Shown: positions 1-5,590, counted from the first letter of the stretch. The stretch is 8,898 bases of DNA from CAYPZL01 sp964415045 (GCA_964415045.1 CAYPZL010000211.1:1-8898), one strand, 5' to 3'. The notes: generated by a model not told the origin, from the sequence alone. Program-made: numbers and translations.

Positions 1-2
1 GG

Positions 3-50
3 CCTGCTCTGGTACCGCCGGCAGCACCGCTTGAACCTTTTGAGATAGTT
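3..50 (+). pseudogene. Out-of-frame N-terminal extension of the reductase
   Basis: The frame starting at base 3 is open to the left edge and reads PLEPFEIV at 27-50. Joining it to the other frame at base 52 gives FEIVLTGITGLIGG, a textbook first beta strand plus glycine loop of a Rossmann fold. One surplus base near 48-52 would explain the break. Either a real mutation or a sequence error would fit. The upstream Pro/Ala-rich residues could be a linker from a larger protein lying off the window. Confidence 0.5.
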
Positions 51-1095
51 ACTAACTGGTATAACAGGGTTGATCGGTGGTGAAATCGCATCGCTGTTGG
101 CCGCAGAGGGCTATCGGATATGGGCCTTGGTGAGAGCAGACAGCGAGGTTGACGCAATCGATCGCGTTGTAGCTCGTTTCAAGCGATCCGGTCGCAGTGT
201 TCCATCTACTGTTATTCCTGTATGCGGCGACATCACGCGAGGGGAGCTTGGCATTCGGGACAGGGGCGCCCTAGGCTCGATCCGCAATTTCTGCTGGGCA
301 GTAGTCCATTCGGCAGGGGCGACGAGTTTTAGAGATGACGGCATCTGCTATCGCACAAATGTTAGAGCGGCGGCGGAGATCATTCGGGAATGCAAGGTAT
401 GGCGTAACCACACGAAGTTATTCTTTCTAAGCACTTCCTACGTATGTTGCAGCCCTCAGCATTCCGAGATTACCGAAGATATGCCGTGCCTCGGTTATGC
501 AAATGGGTACATAAGGTCAAAGCGAATTGCAGAACGTCGGTTCAGCAGTAGTCACCTAGATACGATCATTGTGAGGCCCAGTATCGTTATTAGCAGAGGA
601 ATAAACGATCGGCAGTTTGCCAAGTCAATTCTCTGGTTTATTCCAGTTGCCGCTAGGCTTGGAGTGCTTCCTGTCAAAGAGGAGTCGCAGATAGACATCG
701 TTCCCGTCGACTATGTCGCTGCGTGTGTGGCCAAGTTGATGGCCCTGGATGTGAGCAGCGGCTGCTATAACGTAACTGCCGGGAGGCTCTTCTCTGCTAA
801 GGTTGCGGATATTGCTGAGACTGTATTCAGGCACACCGGCAAAACCGTGGCTTTTGTGTCTCATCGGGTATGGGATGACCTTAAGAAGAGAGCGGGAAAA
901 AACTGTGGCCGACTAATGAACGCTGTTGAGTACTACACTCCATTTATCAATACGAGTGTCATATATTCGCGGGCAAGGATTGAAGCGGTTTTGGGTGGTG
1001 ACATGCCCGCGTGTGTGCCGTTTACGGAGTACTGCGATACGTTTTTGGACCTGATTCCACAGGATGAAGCAGTGTTGGAAAGTGAGAACCCGTAG
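49..1095 (+). CDS. Thioester-reductase-like NAD(P)-binding protein (extended SDR / NAD_binding_4), 5' end broken
   Basis: Residues are numbered from the TTG at 70. The protein resembles the reductase domain that reduces acyl thioesters or acyl-CoA with NAD(P)H (fatty acyl-CoA reductase / male-sterility family, and terminal domains of NRPS and carboxylate reductases). Visible motifs are the glycine loop TGITGLIGG (55-81), ALVRA after the second strand, VHSAGATSF (79-87), STSYV (121-125), the catalytic pair Tyr147-x-x-x-Lys151 and RPSIV (169-173). The open frame begins after a stop at 46-48 with no normal start, and the TTG at 70 lies inside the glycine loop, so it cannot start a functional Rossmann fold. 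The missing strand is readable in another frame just upstream. The gene therefore either continues beyond the left edge with a frameshift, or is a pseudogene. It is less GC-rich than genes further right. The substrate is unknown; a secondary-metabolite or lipid role is only a guess. Confidence 0.75.
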   Translation, partial: LLTGITGLIGGEIASLLAAEGYRIWALVRADSEVDAIDRVVARFKRSGRSVPSTVIPVCGDITRGELGIRDRGALGSIRNFCWAVVHSAGATSFRDDGICYRTNVRAAAEIIRECKVWRNHTKLFFLSTSYVCCSPQHSEITEDMPCLGYANGYIRSKRIAERRFSSSHLDTIIVRPSIVISRGINDRQFAKSILWFIPVAARLGVLPVKEESQIDIVPVDYVAACVAKLMALDVSSGCYNVTAGRLFSAKVADIAETVFRHTGKTVAFVSHRVWDDLKKRAGKNCGRLMNAVEYYTPFINTSVIYSRARIEAVLGGDMPACVPFTEYCDTFLDLIPQDEAVLESENP

Positions 1096-1235
1096 AAAAA
1101 TCAGCCTTGGAATACACGGTGAATTTCATCGACGGGAGTGCGTTTGCTGGAAGCGGTAGTGTGTCGGTGATTTCTGTAGCGTATAATGCTCCCTTATTGG
1201 TGGGGGAGTATTCTCGTGTTGGACGGGTCTTAATC

Positions 1236-1847
1236 ATGAGAGCGAACTCTGTACCGAAGACATCATTGCCGATCATTCCGTTGACGCCGGAATTCATCCC
1301 ATCTGCGAGGAGATTGGTTAACCGGATCTTCCCTGTCCAGACGCTGGCTGAGAGACTGAGTTTCTGGGCATATCTTCATAAGCACTCGTTGTTCGTCAGG
1401 ATTGGGTTCCTTCTCTTCGGGATCAAGGACATCATTTCCATGTGGGGCATATCAAGGGAGGAATCCACAGAAGTGATAGCTGTTACAGGACTGTACTCAT
1501 GTCGTAAGGACGCGAGTGAGGCCGTGTGGCTGGACTGGTTCTGTGTTGCGCCTGAAGAACGAGGGGCAGGCATTGGCAGCGGTCTCCTTGATTTCTCGAT
1601 CGAGAAAGCACGGGAGACTGGAAGGAAGTATCTCCGGCTTTACACTTCCGATCATCCAAATGAGGCAGTTGCACAATATCTCTATGAGAAGAAGGGCTTC
1701 AAAACGACTGAGCTAAAGAAAGGGCCTCGCTTTGCCACTATCTATCGAGAGATGGCCTTAAGTAACAGAGGTAACCCCCCGGCTCTGCCGGGGGACTCAC
1801 AGAGTTTGACAAATACAGGAGTCGTCCACCAGACTCGCGGACTGTGA
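1236..1847 (+). CDS. GNAT-family N-acetyltransferase, C terminus altered by insertion
   Basis: This is an acetyl-CoA-dependent N-acyltransferase of the GNAT fold; its substrate cannot be read from the sequence. From the ATG at 1236 it has 203 residues. The strand WLDWFCVAPEERG leads into the acetyl-CoA pyrophosphate loop RGAGIG (109-114), then helix SGLLDFSIEKARETG, strand YLRLYTSD and the C-terminal motif NEAVAQYLYEKKGFK. I chose ATG 1236 because GGACGGG lies about 8 bases upstream; a TTG at 1107 in the same frame would add 43 residues unlike a GNAT start. Residues from about 179 on (encoded from about 1771) are translated out of the IS200-like left end, so the native C terminus was probably lost or replaced. 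The gene follows the broken reductase on the same strand by 140 bases and may have shared its operon. Confidence 0.72.
   Translation: MRANSVPKTSLPIIPLTPEFIPSARRLVNRIFPVQTLAERLSFWAYLHKHSLFVRIGFLLFGIKDIISMWGISREESTEVIAVTGLYSCRKDASEAVWLDWFCVAPEERGAGIGSGLLDFSIEKARETGRKYLRLYTSDHPNEAVAQYLYEKKGFKTTELKKGPRFATIYREMALSNRGNPPALPGDSQSLTNTGVVHQTRGL
1776..1794 (+). repeat. Subterminal hairpin of the IS200-like left end
   Basis: CCCCCGGC and GCCGGGGG form a perfect 8-bp stem with a TCT loop. Its position at the junction between acetyltransferase-like and IS-like sequence, and its form, fit a Y1-transposase recognition hairpin. It could also act as a weak factor-independent stop, but no T tract follows. Confidence 0.7.
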
Positions 1848-1887
1848 ACCGCTCAAGTTTCACAGAAAGGAGATCCAATGGACGACT
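1820..1887 (+). promoter_or_regulatory. Nested stem-loops covering the tnpA ribosome-binding site and ATG
   Basis: AGTCGTCCA (1820-1828) and TGGACGACT (1879-1887) are a perfect 9-bp inverted repeat; the right arm includes the T and G of the tnpA ATG. Inside it, CTGTGAA (1842-1848) and TTCACAG (1859-1865) form a second perfect 7-bp stem with a 10-base loop. The Shine-Dalgarno AAGGAGA lies between the two right arms. In RNA this would bury the start codon, matching the known 5'-UTR stem-loop that represses IS200 transposase translation. Confidence 0.65.
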
Positions 1888-1904
1888 ACGAGAGCACTCC
1901 GTAG

Positions 1905-2033
1905 TCTGAAGTCCTGGAACAACTTCAAGCTACCGGATTCAACTCGCGATGTCTCTTCTATACTCGTGTTGCACTTACTATGTGAATTCGCGATAATGGG
2001 GACGAATAATGGGGACAGTCACCTGTTTTTCGC
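1905..2033. other. Gene-free spacer between the IS remnant and the RAYT unit
   Basis: No gene is visible. An 11-bp direct repeat, ATAATGGGGAC, occurs at 1993-2003 and 2006-2016, followed by AGTCACCTG. GGGGACAGTCACC-type sequence is, from memory, a common left flank of REP-associated transposases, so this repeat probably marks the left border of that unit. The stretch 1905-1990 is unrecognised. Confidence 0.45.
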
Positions 2034-2062
2034 TTGACGCGTGGGGAGGACGCGGTTAGAGT
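2034..2062 (+). promoter_or_regulatory. Candidate sigma70-type promoter of the RAYT gene
   Basis: TTGACG (2034-2039) and TAGAGT (2057-2062) are separated by 17 bases. Only six bases separate the -10 box from the ATG at 2069, so transcription would start at or next to the start codon and give a leaderless or nearly leaderless mRNA. Confidence 0.5.
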
Positions 2063-2068
2063 GGCGGG

Positions 2069-2761
2069 ATGCCACGGTTAGCCAGGACAGTTGCGGTGGG
2101 GTGCGGTCATCACATCACCCAGCGGGGGAACAATCGGCAGGACGTCTTTCTGGTGGACGACGACCGGCAGGTGTATTTGGAGCTTTTGCGCGAGCAGGCG
2201 GACAAGTACGGCCTGGAGGTGGTGGGCTACTGTCTGATGACCAATCACGTGCACCTGGTGGCGATCCCGCGCGTCGAGGACGCGCTGGCCAAGGCGGTGG
2301 GCCGGACGCACTTTCGCTACGCCCAGTACCTCAATCGTTTCCACCGGCGCAGCGGCCATCTGTGGCAGGGGCGGTTTTATTCCTGCGCGTTGGACGAGCG
2401 GCACTTCTGGCGGGCGTTGAAATACGTGGAGCTGAATCCCGTGCGGGCGCGGCTGTGCCGCAAGCCCTGGCGGTATGCGTGGTCGAGTGCGGCCGCACAT
2501 ACGGACGTTGAGGCGACGTCGGACCTGCTGGATTTGGCGCGCTGGTACGATCAGATCTCGGCGGCGACGTGGAAGCGGGAATTAGCCGAAGGGCTCAGTG
2601 ACGCCGAGATGGAGCGACTCCGCGTGCGGACGCATACCGGCCGGCCGCTGGGCAGCGACAGCTTCCTGAGCAAGCTAGAAACCCGGCTCGGCCGCCGCCT
2701 CCGCGCCCTCCCGCCCGGCCGCCCCCGAAAAACGCAGAAACGAGCACCCAAACACAAATGA
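2069..2761 (+). CDS. REP-associated-type tyrosine transposase (RAYT, Y1_Tnp HUH family)
   Basis: A single-strand DNA transposase of the IS200/IS605-related Y1 superfamily, which nicks DNA through a tyrosine and holds a metal with the HUH pair. It has 230 residues and opens with the family signature MPRLAR...HHITQRGNNRQDVF. HUH is His60-Val-His62 within CLMTNHVHLV. GHLWQGRFYS (96-105) and KYVELNPVRA (118-127) follow, with Tyr119 the probable catalytic residue. A basic tail contains GRPLGSDSFLSKLETRLGRRL (191-211) and GRPRK. The length and motifs are complete, so it is probably functional. The start is the ATG after GGCGGG. RAYT genes are usually single-copy domesticated elements linked to REP palindromes. 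The hairpin at 3605-3623 could be such a palindrome, but it is over 800 bases away. The gene is more GC-rich than the broken genes to its left, so it arrived separately. Confidence 0.92.
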   Translation: MPRLARTVAVGCGHHITQRGNNRQDVFLVDDDRQVYLELLREQADKYGLEVVGYCLMTNHVHLVAIPRVEDALAKAVGRTHFRYAQYLNRFHRRSGHLWQGRFYSCALDERHFWRALKYVELNPVRARLCRKPWRYAWSSAAAHTDVEATSDLLDLARWYDQISAATWKRELAEGLSDAEMERLRVRTHTGRPLGSDSFLSKLETRLGRRLRALPPGRPRKTQKRAPKHK

Positions 2762-2914
2762 CAAAGGGCAAGATCGTGTGCCAGGAGCGGCTTGGCGGGC
2801 TGTTGAAGTCTGATCGGAGGGTCGCCTGATGGATGGGATGAATAAGTTTACGGTTCTTGGCGCCAGTGCCGGGGGCCCCGAGGAACATTCTGATGCGTGC
2901 AGCGGCGAGCCGCC
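2762..2914. other. Spacer after the transposase, nothing recognised
   Basis: No gene, matching right-end repeat or convincing terminator was found here. The reverse complement of the left-flank sequence GGGGACAGTCACC is absent, so the right border of the RAYT unit cannot be placed. Confidence 0.35.
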
Positions 2915-3089
2915 TTACGGTTCCGTCTCTACCTGCGAACGGACCAGTGCCCTGATCGCCGCTTTGATGTTCGCCGGCAGGTTCGGCCAAGCCGCCACGA
3001 TCTCAGCCAACTCTGGCGATAGCTCTGCGGCCGTCTTCGCGTTTCGTTTGTAAGCTGGTTTGTAAGCGCTATCGTGGGACGCATCTAAG

Positions 3090-3124
3090 TCCTTGCATTC
3101 GCAAGACTTGTCGTTTCCTTGCAT
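3090..3124. repeat. Direct and inverted repeats at the tRNA junction (possible attachment core)
   Basis: TCCTTGCAT occurs at 3090-3098 and again at 3116-3124, the second copy running into the tRNA anticodon stem. The first copy overlaps a small inverted repeat CTTGC-ATTC-GCAAG (3092-3105). Repeats of this size at the point where tRNA homology begins fit a tyrosine-recombinase attachment site, but a 9-bp match could also be chance. Confidence 0.35.
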
Positions 3125-3170
3125 CGGACTGTCGATCCGAAGGTTGAGGGTTCGAGTCCCTTCGGCCTCG
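3121..3170 (+). tRNA. 3' half of a tRNA gene (anticodon loop reads GTC, Asp-like), 5' half missing
   Basis: The anticodon arm is TCGGA (3124-3128), loop CTGTCGA (3129-3135), TCCGA (3136-3140), with U33 and purine 37 in place. A five-base variable loop AGGTT follows, then the T arm GAGGG-TTCGAGT-CCCTT (3146-3162), acceptor 3' strand CGGCCTC (3163-3169) and discriminator G (3170). CCA is not encoded. No sequence able to pair as the 5' acceptor strand (GAGGCCG) or D arm lies upstream, so the gene is truncated near position 24 of the tRNA. The loop would make it tRNA-Asp, but A38 and the stem are unusual for Asp, so identity is tentative. Confidence 0.7.
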
Positions 3171-3173
3171 CTC

Positions 3174-3214
3174 CAAGCCTTGTCGGTGTCAATCGCTGAC
3201 AAGGCTTGTTCTCT
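3174..3214 (+). terminator. Factor-independent terminator directly behind the tRNA half
   Basis: CAAGCCTTGTC (3174-3184) and GACAAGGCTTG (3198-3208) form a perfect 11-bp stem with a 13-base loop, followed by TTCTCTT. It lies four bases past the tRNA discriminator, so it is most simply the tRNA's own terminator and belongs to the chromosomal side of the junction. Confidence 0.7.
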
Positions 3215-3604
3215 TGCGCCTAATACGCCCGCGCGAAGAGTGACGCTTCAGGGTTCCTTCGATCTTGTCAAGCATCACACTGCCATCTGCTTCCAAGCGG
3301 CCACATCCAGGGAAAGCCATAGGTGTCGATTCGCGTCTCAAGCCTCTCGTACTGCCTTAGGTTGGCTGTATCTTCCTGTCTTCGGTGGCAGTTGGAGTAC
3401 TTTGTGTTGATCTGAAGCAACTGTACGATACACTGGCTGTGCCGGACGCCAAAGGCTGCGAGGTTTGTCATTCTTGGCCTTCACGGTGCGCAAGACTGCT
3501 CTGAATCGCGGAGCGGAAACGACGGTGTGAGGCGCATTAACATGCGAAGTGCAACACGGGCTTTCGATCACGAGCGAGCCGGTTGCTTATTTGTTTTCTA
3601 AGTG
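3215..3604. other. Gene-free region after the tRNA terminator
   Basis: No recognisable gene. Short open frames exist on both strands (for example 3189-3320 minus, 43 residues), but none has a ribosome-binding site or a family motif. The GC content is intermediate. It is probably degraded chromosomal or element DNA. Confidence 0.4.
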
Positions 3605-3623
3605 CTGGGGACTCTGTCCCCAG
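3605..3623. repeat. Perfect hairpin with TCT loop
   Basis: CTGGGGAC and GTCCCCAG form a perfect 8-bp stem with a TCT loop, the same stem length and loop as the IS200-like left-end hairpin at 1776-1794. Both contain GGGGACTC. It could be an IS200/IS605-type end, a REP-like palindrome linked to the RAYT, or a terminator, although no T tract follows. Confidence 0.6.
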
Positions 3624-3801
3624 ACCCCTGGGATTTATCGCTTTGAGCCAGAGACAGGATAGAGAGGGTAAGGCGACGTGTTCTATAGACGCCGTCGCCC
3701 CTGCCCCTGGATCGTGACGGCGCTCGGGTTGCCTCGCGGCAGCGTCCTACCTCGGCGACGACGTGTCAAGTGTATCAGCGTCTGGCCGTCAGCGGCAAGG
3801 G
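3624..3801. other. Gene-free spacer, nothing recognised
   Basis: No gene, RNA or clear repeat is visible. Open frames here show no family motif. Confidence 0.35.
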
Positions 3802-3930
3802 CTATCCCGGCGGGTGGGCGTGGAAGACTTCGGCAGGGCATTGGAAGCCCGGGCACCTGCGGGGCCGGCGGTTGAGAGCTTGGACGCAGGACGGCCGCAG
3901 GGCGTCGTGGCAGTAGCCAATCGCAATCCC
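3802..3930 (-). pseudogene. C-terminal fragment resembling an IS30-family transposase
   Basis: On the minus strand the frame ending at the stop 3802-3804 reads QALNRRPRRCPGFQCPAEVF, then HAHPPG. IS30-family DDE transposases end with a motif close to LNxRPRKxLGFxTPxEVF, so the match is good over about 20 residues. Upstream of it the frame no longer looks like the transposase catalytic core, and no complete copy is present. It is most likely an old, eroded IS fragment lying between the iron dehydrogenase gene and the mobile-element zone. Because the region is GC-rich, chance similarity cannot be fully excluded. Confidence 0.5.
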
Positions 3931-3941
3931 CATACGCCTTG

Positions 3942-3969
3942 CGCAACGATTTCGCTCTGTTGCGTTGCG
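3942..3969. terminator. Weak hairpin downstream of the iron dehydrogenase
   Basis: CGCAACG (3942-3948) and CGTTGCG (3963-3969) form a 7-bp stem with a 14-base loop about 20 bases past the minus-strand stop at 3990. There is no T tract, so its role as a terminator is uncertain. Confidence 0.3.
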
Positions 3970-3989
3970 GGAGCGCCGGGAGGGAATGG

Positions 3990-5147
3990 TCAGTCGAGGG
4001 CCCGCTCCAGAATGGCGGCGAGCTCTTCATCCTGCAACGCAATCGGATTGCCTTTCATGCTGCTGGCCTTTTTGGCCTTGGCCACGGCGGCCGGCAGAAT
4101 GTCCTCGGTCAGCCCGTGCGCGCGCAGGCCGGGCAGGCCGAAAGTCTCGCACAACTGCTCAGTCCAGGCGACGGCGTCGCTGGCGCGTGCGGTCCTGTTG
4201 CCGGTCAGGATTCGCGCGACTTCGTCGAAGCGGGCCAGGGCAGGAGAATTGGGCGCTCGCTTCTCCAACGCGCGTACGTTGGTTTCCATGACGAAGGGGA
4301 GCAGCTTGCCGCAGATCACGCCGTGCGGGGCGCCGGTGAGCCCGCCCAGCGGTCCGGCGAAGCCGTGCACGGCGCCGAGCTTGGCGTTGGCCAGGGCCAG
4401 GCCGCTGAACAGACTGGCTAAGGCCATGTCCTCTCGCGCCGCGGGGTCACTACCATTGGCGAAGGCCCGCGCCAGAGACCGCCCGGCCCGTTCAAGCCCC
4501 TCGCGACAGATGCCGTCCGTCAGTGGGTTGGCCTTATTGGAGACGAACGCTTCCACGAGCTGGGTCAACGCGTCCAGGCCCGTGCTGGCGGTCAGTTCAG
4601 GCGGCATCGAGCGCGTCAGGAGCGGGTCCACCAGCGCGCAGCACGGCAGCATGAAAGGGCCTCTCATGCTGACCTTGACCTGGTGCTCGGGGACGCTGAG
4701 AACCGCGTTGCGCGTGACCTCCGCCCCGGTGCCGGCCGTGCTGGGGATCGCGATATGCGGTGCCGCCGGGTGCGCCAGAGGTTTACCTCCGCCCACGATT
4801 TCGAGGTAGTCGAGCAGCTCGCCCTCATTTCGCAGCATCGCGGCCACGACCTTGCCGGTATCAATGACGCTGCCGCCTCCCAGGGCGACGACGACCTCGC
4901 TGCCTGCCTCGCGAGCCGATGCGACGGCGGTCTGTGCCATTCCCACTGTGGGTTCCCCGGTGACATGGAAGCTCTGATATGCAATTTCGTGGGCAGTCAA
5001 CTGTTCGAAGAGGCCGGCGGCGCGCTGCGCAGTGCGGCCGAGCACGACGAACGCGCGTTTCCCGACCGAGGCGGCCAACGGCCCCGCCTCCGCCGCAACG
5101 GCCGAGCCGAATACGATCTGCTGCGCTGTGGAAAACTCGAATCTCAT
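3990..5147 (-). CDS. Iron-type (group III) alcohol dehydrogenase with a Gln at a metal-ligand position
   Basis: An NAD(P)-dependent oxidoreductase of the Fe-ADH superfamily, interconverting an alcohol and an aldehyde or ketone in the cytoplasm; the substrate is unknown. It has 385 residues, the usual length. The dinucleotide loop is GGGS (90-93) in VVALGGGSVIDTGK, followed by IPSTAGTGAEVTRNAV (134-149). Metal-site positions, by comparison with E. coli FucO, are Asp192, residue 196, His261 in GAVHGFAGPLGG and His275 in APHG. Residue 196 is Gln (GLDALTQLVEAF) where FucO has His200. Related annotated dehydrogenases with DALTQ exist to my recollection, so this may mark a subfamily. The start ATG at 5147 follows GGACGGGA. 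It lies 18 bases behind the ABM gene stop, so the two form one operon. The gene appears intact. Confidence 0.93.
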   Translation of the reverse strand: MRFEFSTAQQIVFGSAVAAEAGPLAASVGKRAFVVLGRTAQRAAGLFEQLTAHEIAYQSFHVTGEPTVGMAQTAVASAREAGSEVVVALGGGSVIDTGKVVAAMLRNEGELLDYLEIVGGGKPLAHPAAPHIAIPSTAGTGAEVTRNAVLSVPEHQVKVSMRGPFMLPCCALVDPLLTRSMPPELTASTGLDALTQLVEAFVSNKANPLTDGICREGLERAGRSLARAFANGSDPAAREDMALASLFSGLALANAKLGAVHGFAGPLGGLTGAPHGVICGKLLPFVMETNVRALEKRAPNSPALARFDEVARILTGNRTARASDAVAWTEQLCETFGLPGLRAHGLTEDILPAAVAKAKKASSMKGNPIALQDEELAAILERALD

Positions 5148-5165
5148 GGCATCCCGTCCGGACGA

Positions 5166-5483
5166 TCAGGGGCGATAGTCCCAGCCGTTCTCATCGGGGA
5201 AGACGTTGGCGTATTTGACGCTGCTACGCGGCTCGGCCATCATCTCGGCCACCGTGTCCCGCCATTTCTGGTAGTGAGCCGTTTCCTTGTGCCGGGCCGG
5301 GTCGTCCGCGGTCCGGTAGACCTCGACCAGTACGAACCGGGTCGGGTCGTCCTGCTGCTGGATGACGTCGAAGCGGGCCACGCCCGGCTCGCGGACGCTC
5401 TGGCCCGCGTTCTCCAGCGTCGCGGCGCGAAACGCGTCGACCTGATCCGCCTTGACGTGAACGTGTACATGGACGATCAACAT
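5166..5483 (-). CDS. ABM-fold protein, LsrG-like (putative quinol monooxygenase family)
   Basis: A small ferredoxin-like alpha/beta barrel protein of the antibiotic biosynthesis monooxygenase family, 105 residues, expected to be a cytoplasmic dimer. Order of motifs: strand LIVHVHVHV (2-10), helix VDAFRAATLENAGQSV, EPGVARFDVIQQ, strand FVLVEVYRT, then HKETAHYQKW and a C-terminal strand VKYANVFP. The pattern EPG..RFDV...FVL.E.Y...HK.T.HY aligns well by eye with LsrG, the isomerase acting on phosphorylated AI-2, but the family also includes quinol monooxygenases and many uncharacterised members, so the activity is open. I chose ATG 5483 because a perfect AAGGAGG (5489-5495) lies 5 bases upstream; longer in-frame starts read through the promoter region. 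It is the first gene of the operon with the iron dehydrogenase, which suggests both act on one carbonyl or quinone substrate. Confidence 0.85.
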   Translation of the reverse strand: MLIVHVHVHVKADQVDAFRAATLENAGQSVREPGVARFDVIQQQDDPTRFVLVEVYRTADDPARHKETAHYQKWRDTVAEMMAEPRSSVKYANVFPDENGWDYRP

Positions 5484-5518
5484 GAGTGCCTCCTTATCAA
5501 AGTCAACACGGTTGAGGC

Positions 5519-5547
5519 AGTCTACCATACTCATGCCTCCCACGCAA
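5519..5547 (-). promoter_or_regulatory. Candidate promoter of the ABM-dehydrogenase operon
   Basis: On the minus strand TTGCGT (5542-5547) and TAGACT (5519-5524) are 17 bases apart, placing a transcript start about 30 bases before the ATG at 5483, just ahead of the AAGGAGG. The matches to consensus are moderate. Confidence 0.4.
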
Positions 5548-5590
5548 CGAAACCGGCTTTCGAGAACGAAGCGTCGCGGCCGGGGGTGCA

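Larger units (their letters stand above)
1771..1904 (+). mobile_element. IS200/IS605-like left-end remnant with truncated tnpA start
   Basis: The segment starts with a perfect hairpin (1776-1794) of the subterminal type that HUH Y1 transposases bind. About 85 bases further is AAGGAGA (1867-1873) and then an ATG at 1878 encoding MDDYEST followed by Pro and a stop. IS200-type TnpA proteins typically begin M-D-E/D-Y-x-S-L-S-H, so this reads as the first codons of tnpA, broken off after about six residues. No matching right end was recognised. The insertion lies in the 3' end of the GNAT gene. The body and right end were presumably lost in a deletion or replaced by the following transposase unit. 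Confidence 0.6.
2915..3202 (-). pseudogene. Remnant ORF: antisense tRNA fused to an integrase-tail-like sequence
   Basis: The 95-residue minus frame has two parts. The first 26 or so residues (EGTRTLNLRIDSP) are simply the tRNA remnant read antisense, a well-known source of false proteins. The rest, with SAYKPAYKRNAKTAAELSP and LAEIVAAWPNLPANIKAAI, resembles C-terminal tails I associate with tyrosine integrases of Planctomycetota, but no recombinase catalytic residues (R..HxxR..Y) are present. It probably represents element-side DNA left at an attachment site. It is unlikely to be expressed as a protein. The attribution rests on memory and is tentative. Confidence 0.4.

Noticed and set aside
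1182..1187. Perfect TATAAT upstream of the acetyltransferase
   Set aside because: No -35 box lies 16-18 bases upstream and there is no extended -10 TG, so a chance match is more likely.
3121..3202. Protein-like EGTRTLNLRIDSP sequence
   Set aside because: It is the antisense translation of the tRNA anticodon and T arms, a known annotation artefact.
3763..4809. Plus-strand open frame (348 codons) opposite the iron dehydrogenase
   Set aside because: Ala/Arg/Ser-rich with no motif; the minus strand holds the complete dehydrogenase.
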